Source: Ganoderma boninense (lineage: Eukaryota; Basidiomycota; Agaricomycetes; Polyporales; Polyporaceae). From it: 64,000 nt of DNA. The position numbers and the translations under genes are program-made. Of this stretch, positions 38,298 through 51,461 are shown in pieces. The stretch lies in contig CM035313.1 in assembly GCA_002900995.3 (NCBI GenBank), positions 3,286,001-3,350,000 on the forward strand. The letters are read 5' to 3'. Position 1 is the first letter of the stretch; each line of letters begins with the position of its first letter. A model generated the notes under the pieces. That model worked only from the letters and a program-made list of their open reading frames with translations. It was not told the DNA's origin and did no database searches.

Positions 38298-41200
38298 ATG
38301 GACGGCTCCGACGACTATTTCGACGACGACATCGTTTTCGACGAGCAGACTCTAGCATCTATCCAGCAGCAAGAACAGCGGTGGCAGGTCGCGCAATGCA
38401 ACCCCCAGCAAGCACAACCCGTTCCACAAGCAGGCCAACGACGGACGATACCCCATGAGGGCCCTCTTCCAGATCCCAAAAGGCAGAAAACGGCACACGA
38501 TCCCACGGACAATGCGGTCGCCGTGTTTGTTCAACCGAAGACGGGGGAAGACTACGACGAGGACCTGCCCGACATCTCCATCATCGGCGACGGCACCTAC
38601 AACTTCCCGGCAGCACAGCGCGCGTCCGTGAACGCGTTGGCCGCGCAGATACGGGACCAGTCGCAGCAGCTAAACGGTGCGCGTGCTCCTACCCGACCGC
38701 CTCTTCCCCGCGCTCCTACTGCTGCTGCGGCTCCCACCAACGCGCCACGCCAGAACGGTGCGCCGTCGCGTCCTGCGAGAAGCGTGGCTAACCCTCGTGC
38801 CTCTAATGCTCCTGTCGCCTCGAGTTCGAGGCATTCTGCAGCAGCCAACGCGCCCGCGCGCCCTCCTCAGGGACGGAGCAAACCAGCTCGTGGCTCTACG
38901 CTCGCTGAAATCGAAGCTGCACTTGCTGAGTACGCCTCCCAAGCCCCTCCTCCTGCCTCTACTCCAGTGCAGAACGGCCGTCCTTCTCGAGCCTCCCCTG
39001 CGCCTGGGCTAGCTCGCACACCCTCGTTCGGCCCACAGCCTCCCAGACATCAGCCTGTGCCTTCGTCTTCAGCTCGGGGTGGTCATCATCAACAGGCCCC
39101 ACGAGCAAATGCTCCGCACGCTCAGCGACCTGCCTCTCGTGCTTCCGGTGGCTCTGCTTCGGTGTCTCCTGTGGAAAGACGACAGAGCTCTGGCCCTGGT
39201 CCAGGTCCAGCCCCTCGGCAAAGGACGGCCTCGCCATCTATTCGCCCTCAGCAGCCCTCTCAGCAGCAACGGGCGCACCAGCAGCGACAGCAACCTCCGC
39301 AACAGTACAACGCGCCTCAACCGCCTCAGCAATACCAGGCGCCTCAACCTCAGCAGCAACCGCCACCCCCGTCGCAGGGAAGCAGTGAGCGCGTGCTCCG
39401 AATAGAGCTTGAGGCGCTCAGGGCCCAGTTTGAGGAAGTGCGTAGACCTCCGAATGTTGTCGAAAAACACGCAGTTGACGATCTCCCAGCTTTCGAAACA
39501 GCAAGAACAGACTGCGAAGGCCCTCGAGGACGCCCAGAATGCGCGTTTCGCGAAGGAGGGCGAAGTGAGCATACTCCGGAAGGGCATGGAGAAGGTATGT
39601 CTCTTTCTCCTCGACGTGCGCAAGGTCTCTTAAAGCCCTAGACGGCGAAAGACCACTCGGCCGAGGTCGCACGCATCAGGGCGGCGAAGGAGCAGGCAGA
39701 GGCGGCGCAAGCGCAGCTGCGGAAGGAGATGAACGCGGAGCTGGAGCGGATGAAGACGCAGTACATATTCAAGGTAACACTCGCGTTGGCTTGTCTCGCG
39801 GTTCGCGTTGTGTATCACAGCTCCCTCCGTTGTAGCAACATGAGCTCGAAACGTCCAACCGTAAGACCCCGTGGCCTTCTCGCATCAAACGCGATTACGG
39901 AGGTCCGCATACCCCAGCGCCGAGCTCGACTCAGCGGCGTCAGCAGGCTGGGCCGAGTGCGCTGGGTGACAGCCACCTTCTCACCCCGTCGCGCCCGAGG
40001 GTTAGCAAGGACCCGCCAGATAGTCCGGGGCGGCAACGCAGGAAGAAGGTCATCAGCATCCCGGAGAGCCCTCCCAAGCGCGCAGCTAGGCTCCCGGGAT
40101 TCGTGAACGCGTTCGAACCCACTACGCCGAAGGTGGCCACGCCCAAGTCGAACGTGCGATTCATGCTTTCGCAGGCCAGCCAGTCATCCCCTGGGAGAAG
40201 GAAAGGCAAGGAGAGAGCTCCGGTGTACGACTCACGGGAAGCACAAAACGAAGACTTGTTTTTCAACCCTCCGACAGAGGATTATGGCCCTCGCCCCCTC
40301 CCCCTCTCACAGTCGGGTGAAGCTCCTAGGCCCATCTCGCAGCCCGACAGTTCTCCCATGGAAGAAGTGCAAGACCTCGCCCCGATCCCTACGCCTCATG
40401 AGCTGCTACAGCCTCAGTCCTCAGGGCCTGAAGTCGCCAGCTTCGCTGGGCCGTTCAACTCCTCCCCGAACGAGGACGTGGAGATGACCGGGGCGCCCGA
40501 GCCGCCAGGACCACCAGAACTACTAGGACCGCTCCTAGTGCTCGACTGGACGAACGAGGTGGGCGGGCTTTTTCGTGGTTCCCGCATAGCTTGGCACGTT
40601 CTGACTGCCTTGGCCTTCATGGTGTAGTTGCATCGGATCGTCCTCACGCACCAGCACCACTCGTCCAAGGAGCTCAGTCTGCAGACGTTGATCAACCATT
40701 CCGTTCCCGCCACGACGTCCTCGGAGCACGCAGAGGAAGAATACGGGGCATGCTGCGCGAAGCTCCTCCAGGCCCTCGGCACTGCTACGATCAAGCTCGC
40801 TACCCCCGACGAGACGATCTGCATTGTCGGACAGACGCTCATTGCGATGGGTCGCATACTCCGCGGCGCTGGTTCTGTGTGTCCCCCTTCCACGTTCGTT
40901 GGATATAGGCATGCTGACTGGGGCATCTAGGTTGTGCAGTTGACCGTGCTGTTCGACTTGATGAAGGTCATCGCCCTGTTTATCCCGGCTTTCGTTCATC
41001 TGTTGCTCGCCCAGGGAGGTGCCGCCGGGAGTGTCGATGCTCCCCCGGAGATTCTTTCGATGCTGTGCGATACGACAAGGGACTTGCTGACACCGAGTGA
41101 GGGTAGCCTAGACGAGCAACGAGTGGCGCTAGGAGGTGAATTGCTGGGGCTGCTTGAAGCGATTTGCTGGAATACCCCACCAGAATTCGGGATGCGGTAA

Positions 41201-42270
41201 GTTTGTTGCTTGCGTCGATCGTCTGTCCTTGAAGTTGACACGCATCGTCATCATGGAGGCTATCTGTGTTCGCACGCAAAGCTGGCGTCCTGGCCGCTCT
41301 CATCAACCCTGCCCAACCTACTTCGCTGCTTCACCGGGCCGTCCGGGTTCTTACGCTCATTGCGTCATGTACGTGTTTTTGTTCGATATTCATACCGAGG
41401 TACCGTACTGAGCGGGGTCGTTCAGATCCTACCCTCCCGAGACAGTTCCTGTCGTTTCCCCTCCCCGAAAGCCCAGATGATGAGGAGGAAGAGAAGGACT
41501 ACACCCGGATCCCTCACATCGAACGAATGGCGTCCATCCTTGTCGATCGCAAGCGAGGCGAAGCGGAAAGTCGCCCTCTCAGGGAGACCATCCTGTATTT
41601 CGTCACCACCATCGCCGTCGCCCACGTCGATTGCACGAACATCTTGCTCAAGTCGCAGACCTTGCTCCCAGCCATGATCCTTTTCCTGATGAACATCACG
41701 GATCCCCTGTGGGAAGAACACGAGAAGTTCATAGCATCTCCCGAGCTTGTAGCCTGGTACGCTCCGCGAATTCATGGACACCCTCGCCCGCATCTGACGT
41801 TTTGATTAGGACTGTGCAAACCATGATGCGGATTGTGGTGCTGCTCTACCACCTGTTCACGGGCGTGGACAGCTCGGCGACGAACCTGCGGCACAAGCTC
41901 ATGGTCGCGCCGCGCCGCGTCTACAATGGCCTCTGGCACATGTTCACCGTCACGCTCGGGCGGATCAGCTACGCGCCTCCCCCCGAATCCATCTCGTCCG
42001 AGGACCAGGTCAAGCTGGAGCAGATATGCGGTGCGTCCTTTTTTCGCTTTCAGTTGTCGGTCCTAACGTTAATTCGGCCCGGACGTAAACGTGTGTGTTT
42101 GTGCAGATCTCGCGAAGGACGTGCTGGAGCTGGTCGTCGACGGCCCCGAGCTCGAGTCGATCTGGGCTGCGTTCCACGTCGAGGACAATGCCCCTGCGCC
42201 GCGGCGCACCCAGGCACACTCAAACGCAGACGCGGACGAGGGAGAAGACGAGAGCGCGGATCTCGAGTAA
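38298..42270 (+). CDS. ATRIP/Rad26/Ddc2-like DNA-damage checkpoint protein
   Basis: Ten exons: 38298-39437, 39475-39594, 39642-39773, 39836-40558, 40628-40876, 40931-41196, 41259-41368, 41426-41756, 41810-42030, 42107-42270; 1,151 residues. Such proteins partner ATR/Mec1 kinase and recruit it to RPA-coated single-stranded DNA in the nucleus. Seen here: an acidic N-terminal element DDYFDDDIVFDEQTLASIQ, like the RPA-binding recruitment motif; a Pro/Gln/Ser-rich disordered region (about 45-360); a coiled coil (about 365-465: RIELEALRAQFEE, ISQLSKQQEQTAKALEDAQ); a second disordered stretch with basic patches (RQRRKKVISIPESPPKR); and a helical C-terminal half ending LVVDGPELESIWAAFHVED. Intron 1 is only 37 nt in this model, so that junction is the weakest. 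Family identity rests on architecture, not on a catalytic motif. Confidence 0.75.
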
Positions 42271-43503
42271 CTTATACCCACATCACATTAACGTACCGTC
42301 CCGCACTCACTCATGCCACCGTACCCATGTATCCTTATCTGACGCACACATCATCTGTCTTCCCTTCGCTGCAGGTGGTTTGCGTTCTCAGCGACATTTC
42401 GTATGTGTAATGCATACGGGTCTAAGACGAGAAGACAACGTCCGGCGCTGTTGTGGCCTTCTATCCATCAATCGGCGCGCAACTTCCTCTGGCGCTTGTG
42501 CATTGCCAATGTCCCCATTTTGCCCCCAATTCCGGTGGTATGGTTGTCACCGAGAATGTGGGGCCCCCCACGCCGGAGAAGTAAGCACTTATTTGTGCGA
42601 CCTCTACCCTTACCGGCGCGCAACACCCCGCTAAGTAGCGGCCCACCACTACTCGCTGACAATTCCTCGGACCGACAGGGCTAGAGCCTAGCTGGCGTAG
42701 ACTGCCGGAGTCTAGCCAGAGCAATGAAAGTATAGCGAACGTAGCAGGTGCATCTGTGGATGTGCACGTCACCGTCCGGCAGGGCCGAAGCTGTGCAGAG
42801 CCGCCGCGCCACCGTCCTTGTTTACGATACGGTTTCAGGACTGTGTGTTCCTCCTCGCTCTCTCCTCGCTCTCGTGCCGAGGTGAACACGTCTCTCTCGA
42901 GTCTCAACATGATCCGGCCTGTCTTCCCTAGCTGACGCGTCGTCGTGCGTGGAGTTTGCCTCTCGATCCTCAAGTTGCCATCATGACAAGTTCACATCGG
43001 TGCGTGCTGGTTTTGCAAAGGGGTACCGATTCTTATGCTTGTCAATGTCAGACTGCGTATTGTGGCTCATCGTTGTAGATTTCTCCAGCCCCACCGCATC
43101 TCCTCAACATCGCCAATTGAACGTGTATTCAGGGTCGATTGCGATGTGCATGCAGAGTTTCCTTTTCCATGGAAATGAAGAGTATCTGCACTGGTGCCCT
43201 TTGGTTGCGGTTTGCTGATGTCAGCGGCTGTCCGCCGGACTGACTGCCGCAAGAATACGTCAAGTGGCCGACATAACCTCCGTGTCGCGAGATTCGCCCG
43301 CGGCAGGCGGATGGAAGTCAGGTATCATACGTGTAGCAGGATCCATGGAGTTCTTAAAGGGACCGTGGTGGCTGGCAGTCTCTTTCACCGTCAGACCTCG
43401 TTCACCTGTCAATCTCAACCCATCCGTCCGCCGATCCCATAATCAATATTTGTGGACCATCCGACTAGCAACTCACATACACCAGTGGTTCAAACGCAAC
43501 GGA
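42271..43503. other. Intergenic, no gene seen
   Basis: The 3' flank of the ATRIP-like gene and 5' flank of the first FAD monooxygenase. Only short frames on both strands. Confidence 0.5.
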
Positions 43504-45040
43504 ATGCCTGGAACGAAGGTCATAATTGCAGGCTGTGGAGTCGCCGGGCCTGTCCTGGGTATCTTGCTCAAGCTCAAGGGGTACGAGCCCGTCGTCTACG
43601 AACGCCTCGACGCCCCGACCGACATGGGACTTTCCCTCGGGTACGTTCATCCCGTCGCCTTCGTCACTACGCAGTCCTAACCATCATTGTCGTGGGCACA
43701 GCCTCCAAGCGAACGGCCTGAAGGTCCTGGGCCTCATCCCGGGCCTCGTGGACAAGATCCCGAAGCACGAAGTGGCCGAGATCGTGCAGTACTCCGCGCT
43801 CCCCGGGGACGAGCGCCAGCTCGTGCGCTGCCCGATGCCGCACAAGGAGCTCGCGGGGCACGCGGTGCACGGCGTGCGCCGCCCAGTCCTGCTGCGCGTG
43901 CTCGTCGAGGAGGCCCAGGCGCGCGGCGTGCGCGTGGTCTTCGGGCACCAGCTCGTCGGCTTCGAGCAGCACGCGGAGGGCGTGACGGTGCGCTTCGCGA
44001 ACGGGGAGAAGGACACCGCGAGCTTCGTGGTGGGGTGCGACGGGCTGCATAGCGATACGAGGAAGACGCTCTTCGGCGAGGCGGCTGCGTCGTTCACTGG
44101 GTTGGTCCAGGTGGGTCTGTCGCGTTGAGGACGGCGGCAAGGAGAGACGACGTGTGCTCACTGACTGGTCTCCCCAGACGGGAGGCATCTCGCCCTACCC
44201 TGCGCTGTTCAAGGCGAATGGTGCGGAGCCAATGTTCAACATCTACGGAGATGGCGTGCACATGATCGGGTACCCCGTCAACGAGCATGACGTCTCATGG
44301 GCGTGAGTGCTTCTGCAGAGCTCCTTGGCGCGGATTGGTCTAATGGCCGAGGCCTTCGAAGGATAACGCAGCGCGAGCCTGAGGCGAAGGAGACGTGGCG
44401 CGCCATGGACGAGCAGCGCCAGAAGGAGTTCCGCGAAGGTCCCTTCTCCAATCTGCCTTTTGTCGGCGGCGAACTCGTCCGGACAGCAGTCCGCATCATC
44501 AAGGTAAGCATCCAGAGCATCGGGTCCGCCCTAAGTATACTCATGTGCTTATGTATCTCGCAGTACGGGCTGTACGACCGCCCCGAGCTCCCTACGTGGC
44601 ACAAGGGCCGCGTGGTCCTCATCGGCGACGCTGCACACCCCACGAGCCCGGTACGTGCCCCATCGCGCTCCCCGATTCAAAAGTGATGTATTCATCCATG
44701 GATGGTCTAGCACCTCGGCCAGGGCGCGAACCAGGCGATGGAGGACTGCTACCACCTCACCCGCCTCCTGCTTGCGCACAACCCGTCCTGCGCGCCCCCC
44801 TCGACCGCGCTCCTCGAGAAGATCTTTGCCGACTTCGAGGGCCCGCGTATCGCGCGCACGTCGGAGCTCGTCAAGGGCGCGCGCCAGCAGGGCGAGCTGC
44901 GCGTCGTGAGCGGGGTGGAGGCGTGCAAGAGGCGGAACGCGATCATCGAGGAGAAGTTCGGGGGCGGAGGGAGCGCGATGAGGGCGCAGGTCGTGCACCA
45001 GGTCGCACACCCGTTCAAGACCGGGGAGAGCGAGATCTGA
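43504..45040 (+). CDS. FAD-dependent monooxygenase, tandem copy 1
   Basis: Exons 43504-43640, 43702-44110, 44178-44302, 44362-44503, 44564-44650 and 44711-45040; 409 residues. A class A flavoprotein (salicylate hydroxylase/PHBH fold) that would use NAD(P)H and oxygen to hydroxylate an aromatic or polyketide-like substrate. Motifs: FAD Rossmann GxGxxG in IIAGCGVAGPVLG followed by YERLDAP; the NAD(P)H/FAD 'DG' motif VGCDGLHSDTRK; the 'GD' motif GRVVLIGDAAHPTSP; then HLGQGANQAMED. No signal peptide or membrane helix, so cytosolic. Neighbour at 46,397 is a close paralog with the same splice sites. Substrate cannot be inferred. Confidence 0.9.
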
Positions 45041-46396
45041 CCGGGTACGCACCCACTTGTCGCGAGGCTGTCCGGGGATCATGACAGCAGTGCCCAAAGT
45101 ATCTCTATCTGTGACTCACAACGACCCTCCAGCACGTCTTGAGCTTCATCATACTTCACATGCCCACAAGGATAGAGGGACCTCGTTGTAGTCCCTACAC
45201 GGATAGGTACGAATATCTGCCACTCCCCCACTCCGCCCTCCACGGCAATTACCTGGACTAAGATATCTCTCCGGCTCCGCATGCATGCCTCAGCGAACAT
45301 TGCAGAGCTGGAACTGGCCATCGAGTCCGACTGTACCGAGTTTGAATCAGCTTGAATACGAGTTTCCCGACCGCATGCACCATGTGCGAGGCGGACGCGG
45401 GCGGCTCGCGTCCGCTTGCGCCGTGCAGCCACCTTGCGGCCTCGGATGTATATGTTGTCGATGGTCACCTTGAGGGTAGCGCATTCTGACGGAATGTTCA
45501 ACTGGCCAACCTACCCGAAATAACCCTCTAGGCTATAGATCCGAGCTGAGCGGCGCTTCGAAGCGGTAGGCCAGACTCGAGCAACTCGGCAGGACCCACT
45601 ACTTACCTCCGGTCTCGGGAAATACCAATACCTCCGATATCGGGAATACTCATGCCTAAGTCTCGTCGTGGCACCTCGCCCACTGACATACGCTGGCAGG
45701 CGGGGCGAGCAGGACACGTGCGAATTAGCGCTGGCCCTCTCGTGGTGTATAGCGTCCAAGTTGATAGACCCTGGCGGCACGTTCATTGCTTCGGTCTTCT
45801 ATCCATCGCAAATGCATCGGCTATGCCCCTTTGGCTCGCTGGTATGAGTATCTCCGAGCCTCGCAGAGACGCTGTATTCTAAGCCCAACGTCATCCCGCG
45901 CGAACATTCTCACTCAGGCTGGCGTTAGGCCTGCTCATACGGTCAACATGGCGATTGTGGGACTAAGTATGCCATTATGAGTTGTTCATGAGCGCGTTCC
46001 ACCATTTGAAAGGTGAGTACTTCCGAGTCCGTACTTCTTTGCCATCGTTAACCCCGCGCTGACCGGCCTCGTACTTGGTCTGCAGACACAGTAATTTGCA
46101 ATTGGAATGACTCGCAGAACGCGGACCCGAGTTCCACTGTTCCACATCCCCAGCGAAGACCTCCATGCTGACTCCACTTGGCCGACCGGTGCCGTACGTA
46201 GAGCTGGAATCGATCAGTAAGTGGAAGATCGTCTTCGCCCGCGGCGATCGGGTATCTCTGGCTGCCTGGACGCATGTGCCAGGTCGGTGCTCCTTATAAG
46301 GCGCAAGAATTTTGATCACCGGCCACCCGCAAACCACCCAACGTTGGTGTTCCTCGGCAACTCCCCCCTCTACACGCATCCTGCACCCAATAACCC
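45041..46396. other. Spacer between the tandem monooxygenases
   Basis: No gene was seen. A TATA-like box is present at 46,293-46,301. Confidence 0.5.
46293..46301 (+). promoter_or_regulatory. TATA-like box of FAD monooxygenase copy 2
   Basis: CTTATAAGG, 96-104 nt before the ATG at 46,397. Confidence 0.45.
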
Positions 46397-47956
46397 ATGG
46401 CCGGAACCAAAGTCATCATCGCAGGCGGCGGCGTAGCCGGACCCGTCCTCGGCATCTTGCTGAAGCTGCGTGGCTACGAGCCCGTCATCTACGAACGCCT
46501 CGACGCGCCCTCCGACATGGGCCTCTCCCTCGCGTACGTACCAGTCCTGTCCACTACCCGCCTGTCCACCACTAACCGCTGCGTTTCATCGGTTTGCCGT
46601 GCAGCCTCCAAGGCAACGGGCTGAAGGTCCTCGGCCTCATCCCGGGGCTCGTGGACAAGATCCAGAAGAAAGAGATCGACGCGATCGTGCAGTACTCCGC
46701 GCTCGCCGACGACGAGCGCGAGCTCGCCCGGGGCCTCACGCAGCAGAAGGAGCTGACGGGGTACGCCATCAACGGCGTGCGCCGCCCAGTCCTGCTCCGC
46801 GCGCTCGTCGAGGAGGCGCAGGCGCACGGCGTCCGGGTCGTCTTCGGGCACCAGCTCGTCGGCTTCGAGCAGCACGAGGACAGCGTGACGGTGCGGTTCG
46901 CGAACGGGGAGACGGACACGGGGAGCTTCCTCGTCGGGTGCGACGGGCTGCACAGCGACACGAGGAAGACGATGTTCGGGGAGGAGGCCGTTTCGTTCAC
47001 CGGTTTGACGCAGGTGGGTGGCTTGCAGGCAGATATCGGTGCGGAGCTCGCTGACGGGAGCGGGGAACCAGACGGGCGGGATTTCTCCGTACCCCAAGGC
47101 TTGGAAGGCCAAGGACTCAGGGGCGATGTTCAACATTTACGGCGACGGTTTCCACATGATTGGCTACGCGGTCAACGACCACGAGGTGTCTTGGGCGTAA
47201 GTGCCCGCTCTATTCGAAGCGTTTATGGTGCGCAGTACCTGGTGACCCACTCCCTCTCGCAGCATCACTCTGCGCGAGGCCGAGGCGAAGGAGACCTGGC
47301 GCGCCATGGACGACGCGCGCCAGAATGAATTCCGCGAGGGCGCCTTCTCCCACCTGCCCTTCGGCGGCGGGGAACTCGTCCGGACGGCAGCGCGTCTCGT
47401 CAAGGTCCGTCCCTGAGGCCGGGTGCCAGTCATCGTGACACTGATGCAGGGAGTATGCAGTTCGGACTGTACGACCGCCCCGAGCTCGCGACGTGGCACC
47501 AGGGGCGCGTGGTCCTCATCGGCGACGCCGCGCACCCAACCAGCCCGGTACGCGCCGTCCTTCCGTCCTGGTAACTCGATTGAGATATCGCTCACCTCCT
47601 TCGGTGCCACGACCTAGCACCTCGGCCAGGGCGCGAACCAGGCGATGGAGGACTGCTACCACCTCATGCGCCTCCTCCTCGCGCACAACCCCTCCGGCGC
47701 GCCCCCCTCGACCGCGCTCCTTGAGAAGATCTTCGCCGAGTTCGAGGGCCCCCGCATCGCGCGCACGTCGGAGCTCGTCAAGGGCGCGCGCCAGCAGGGC
47801 GAGTTGCGCGTCGTGAGCGGGGTGGACGCGTGTAAGAAACGAAACGTCATCATCGGGGAGAAGTTTGGGCTGGGGAAGGCGGGCGGGGCGGGGCTGGCGG
47901 CGATGTTTAAGCACCTGGTCGAGCACCCGTTCAAGGCTGGGGAGAGCGAGATCTGA
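46397..47956 (+). CDS. FAD-dependent monooxygenase, tandem copy 2
   Basis: Exons 46397-46533, 46605-47013, 47072-47196, 47263-47404, 47461-47547 and 47618-47956; 412 residues. Exons 1-5 have exactly the same lengths as in copy 1, and exon 6 is 9 nt longer (an insertion around GLGKAGGAGLA). Motifs: GxGxxG in IIAGGGVAGPVLG, VGCDGLHSDTRK, GRVVLIGDAAHPTSP and HLGQGANQAMED. Here the glycine-rich loop has GGG where copy 1 has GCG. Same inferred reaction type as copy 1; divergence sits mainly in the substrate-side segments (PKAWKAKDSGAMF versus PALFKANGAEPMF). Confidence 0.9.
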
Positions 47957-48526
47957 GTTTGAGTTTGACTAGGCACGGGAGATGGGGTTGGAAGAGGGGC
48001 AGGCAGCCTGGTGTTGTTGACATCCGGACAATCCGCATTGTGACAAAACGATACTCATGCCCGGGCGATTGGTGGACAGTTCGGCTTCGCCTTCTTATCG
48101 AGGGGTCGCAGGCGTGTGGCGTGCCCATCGCCTTCAGATACTAACTGGTCACTTCGAGTACGTAAAGAGCATGGCGGCGAAGTTCACGAGTGCGAAGACA
48201 AAAAAGGTGCAGGCGTTCCACTCACTAGCCTGACACAAGGGAGGGAAGTGAATGACTGGTGGCGCAGTTCTTGCACCTGGATGAGGATACGTTCAAGGGA
48301 GAGTGCGGGATTTTACCTGATGTGGAGAAGACGCCTGAGTGCTGGCGTTGTTCGGAAATCGTGATCTGAGGCATATATCGGACAGTCGTTGTGGTAGTGG
48401 TATCAATACAACAATGAGCGAGCACGGTGCAGTAGTCTGCACCATAGGCTCCAGTTCATCAGTACAGGTAGAAGTACAATTGTTGGCTCAGCTCCAGAGG
48501 CCCCATCCGGCTAAATATGGCCTCAC
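47957..48526. other. Intergenic between convergent genes
   Basis: Shared 3' flank of monooxygenase copy 2 and the aspartic protease. No gene was seen. Confidence 0.5.
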
Positions 48527-49990
48527 TCATGCGAGGGAAGCGAAGCCGACGCCGTTGTCGTCGACGGAGAAGACCGTGTAGACATTCTTCATGAAACTAG
48601 ACACGGGGAGAAAACACACGACCATCAGCACTCCGAACGAGGAGGGAGGAGGAGGAAGGAGGAGGGACGACTCACGTGTCGCCGAGGAGCCAGACGTTGT
48701 CCCCAAGGCCGAGGTCACCGCCCGAGATCGCGCCGACGCACGTCCCGGAGCCCTGCTCGGTCTCCCCGAGGGAGAGCGCCTCCGCCGAGATCGCCCAGTC
48801 CTGCCCGCCCCAGCTGAACGAGACGTCGGGCGCGGCGTCGCACGGGTACGAGTACAGGCCCTGGCTCTGGTCGTACACGGCCGAGCCGTCGACGGCGGCC
48901 CAGAAGCTCTGCGCGGCGTCCGTGGGCGCGGTGACGATCGTCGAGCCCGAGTCGATGACCGTGTCGAACGCGTCCCCCGCGACGGCCTCCCCATCCACGG
49001 ACACCGTCGCCCCGCCGATCTGCCAGAACCCGCTGTCGGACGAGAGCGCGTGGTACTCGACGTCCCCCGAGTACAGCGCGTCGTCCGTGCCGCCGATGTA
49101 GAGCTCCGAGCCGGAGGAGGCGAGCTTGAAGCCGAAGCGGCCCTCGGGCGCGGTCTGCTGCGCGATGGCGGTGAAGAAGAAGGGGTCGTGCTTGAGGTTC
49201 GAGATCGCGGGGAACGCGAGCCCGAGCAGCCCGTCGGACGGGTCGCTCTGGAACTGCGACGACTCCTTCGTCACCGCCGCGAGGTACTGGCCCGTGACCG
49301 TGACGCCCCCCACGGTGACTGTATGCGCATGTGTGGGTGAGTATGCTACACACGCTGCTCGAACGAGCCAGAAAAGAGACGCACCGGTGTCGGTGTAGGG
49401 CGTGCCAGAGGCGGTGGAGCCGTCCCCGTAGCTGATCGAGAAGCTGCCGCTCTGCTTCTTGCCGGAGTGCGCGGGGTTGTACTTGGCGTGCGAGCCGCAC
49501 GAGCTGCACGACTTGGACGGGATCCAGAGGTCGGACGAGCCGGTGTCGAAGTCGACCGTGAACTTCTGGTTGTTCGTCCCGATCTCGATCTGGCCCGTCC
49601 ACAGCAGGTCGTTCTCCTGGTCCGTGAGCGGGACCCCGGCGCGCTTGGCGTGCTCGGGGAGCTGCGCGAGGGGCCTGATGGACGCGCCCTTGTTGAACGC
49701 CTGCTCGCCGACGTTCTGCTTGAGGTTGATCAGGTTCTGACGGTGCTTGCTGCAGAGCGGGGAAACGGGGGCGAGTCAGCGAGGGGATGGGTCAGAAGGA
49801 GGGGAAGGTACGCGTACTTCTGAACGCGGACGAGCTCGCGGGCGACCTTCTCGGCGTTGAATGTGCCGTCCTCGTTCTTCAGGGAGCCGCGCTTCTGGAG
49901 GGGGATGCGGATGCCGTTGGGCTGCGCGATCGGGACCGCAGAAGCGATGAGTGCGAGGGCGACGGAAACGAGAGTAGCCTTGCAGAACAT
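48527..49990 (-). CDS. Secreted pepsin-like aspartic protease (A1, polyporopepsin-like)
   Basis: Exons on the minus strand are 49990-49818, 49749-49385, 49318-48676 and 48596-48527; 416 residues. An acid protease exported to digest extracellular protein. It has a signal peptide (MFCKATLVSVALALIASAVP), a propeptide of about 90 residues, then TGQIEIGTNNQKF. The catalytic aspartates are in DTGSS (about D126) and DSGST (about D302), with the flap YGDGS between them. An SCSSCGSH loop follows the first active site. The C-terminus, NVWLLGDTFMKNVYTVFSVD and onward, is the conserved barrel-closing strand. Length matches zymogens of mushroom polyporopepsins. A TATA box lies about 117 nt upstream. Confidence 0.93.
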
Positions 49991-50106
49991 GGTGGCTGGT
50001 CTGAGGAGACGAGGGGGGAGCGGGCGAACAAGTCAGAGGGCCTGAGGGCAGATGCCTAGGAGTGCAGGGGAGAAGACCTGATGTCGGACTGGGGAGCTGG
50101 CGGGGG

Positions 50107-50116
50107 CCTTATATAC
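50107..50116 (-). promoter_or_regulatory. TATA box of the aspartic protease gene
   Basis: The minus strand reads GTATATAAGG, 117-126 nt before the ATG at 49,990. Confidence 0.6.
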
Positions 50117-51433
50117 GTGCGACGCCAGTGCAAGACAACTCTATGGCTGTTTAGAAATCTCCATGGGGGATCATAGAGGTACGCGTACGTCCGTGGCCCC
50201 TTGGTTGCACACTGCCTGAATGTGGCCAGACGCTGAGGACCATATGGCCGCACCGGGGAGCAACGGTGGTGCCGGACGAAGTGTAGCGGATGAGTCCACC
50301 TGTGGTTGTAGATAGACGACATGATGACAGTGATGCTGAGGGACGTTCGAGCCGTCGCGCAACGTGAGCTGTGATCACGGTGGTAAGTACGGATCGACAA
50401 TGTGGTGAAGTTAAAAATAATTCGGACAATGATTGTCGTGTTGCGGACTTGTTACGCACTGGTGGAGGGCGCTAACCAGCCCATCCAATGTCAGGGCTGG
50501 CGAAGATTGCGGGGAGGAGTCGACCTGAATGTTTGGCCCTTTCATCCTGACGCATATTTGCTGCGGAACAGACCTATTGAAAGAAAATTGCATCATGACC
50601 CGTGAGCTGGTGATAAGAAGGGGCATTCGACGAGGTTTTATTGAAAACGCTGAATACATACAATGGGATTTCAACAAAAGAGACTGGACAGTGGGGGGAC
50701 CCCGGTGCTCGGTATGAAAGGGTGTGATCAGCCGAGCTGCGGTGGTGCATGGACGTCGGACTGGATGCGTTCTTTCCTCGCGGGAAACCCCGGTCTACCA
50801 AACGATTTCTCCCAGCATTTTGTCACAATCAGTGACAGATACAGACACTGTTGTTCATCGACAATGACCGCCTCATCATCCAATCGGTGCAGGGTGGGCA
50901 AAATCTCCTGCTAAGAAAATTCTATGTCGAGAACACAGGACGGAGGAGCACTGAAGCGAGCCACGGCGAGAGGGAAAGTTGGCAATTCTCCCGCCAATTC
51001 TGGGTCGTTTCTCCAGAACATAGAACTTTTAGTGTGGTCGCCCCTGGTCGCCCTCCATGGGGCGTGTGTAGTGTAAATGTAGATCGCTTAAGAACATGCA
51101 CTCTTAGCGACCTACTCGTCGTTCCAAAGCGCCGGGAAAGCGCGTTCTCGCGTTCCGGTGCGCTTAGTCCTCCCCTTGCCCCCATCGCCGTTCTGTCCAA
51201 CGAGGCCCTCGCTATCGAGTCTATGCCTGGTTTCCAGCATTCAATTTCCAGGGACTTTCCCCGAGCCTGCTGGCCTTCCCTGAGGTCTGGGAGAGGTCTC
51301 AGCGCCGGCGGGCCGGACACTTCGACCGTCTGGGCCTGTAGATCGCTAAGAGAAAAGTCAACGGCTTTCTCGATTATCCCCGTAAGCTTCCAGTGGCCAG
51401 AGAATCGAGGAGGCAAAAATAGAGATTCTGGCT

Positions 51434-51461
51434 GCAGAAGCGACTCCAGAGTCGCTTCTGC
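51434..51461. repeat. Perfect palindrome, 13-bp arms, 2-bp spacer
   Basis: GCAGAAGCGACTC at 51,434-51,446 is followed, after CA, by its exact reverse complement at 51,449-51,461. Confidence 0.8.

Noticed and set aside
48591..49340. 249-codon plus-strand frame opposite the aspartic protease
   Set aside because: The protease on the minus strand has both catalytic motifs and closed splice phases; this frame is its shadow.
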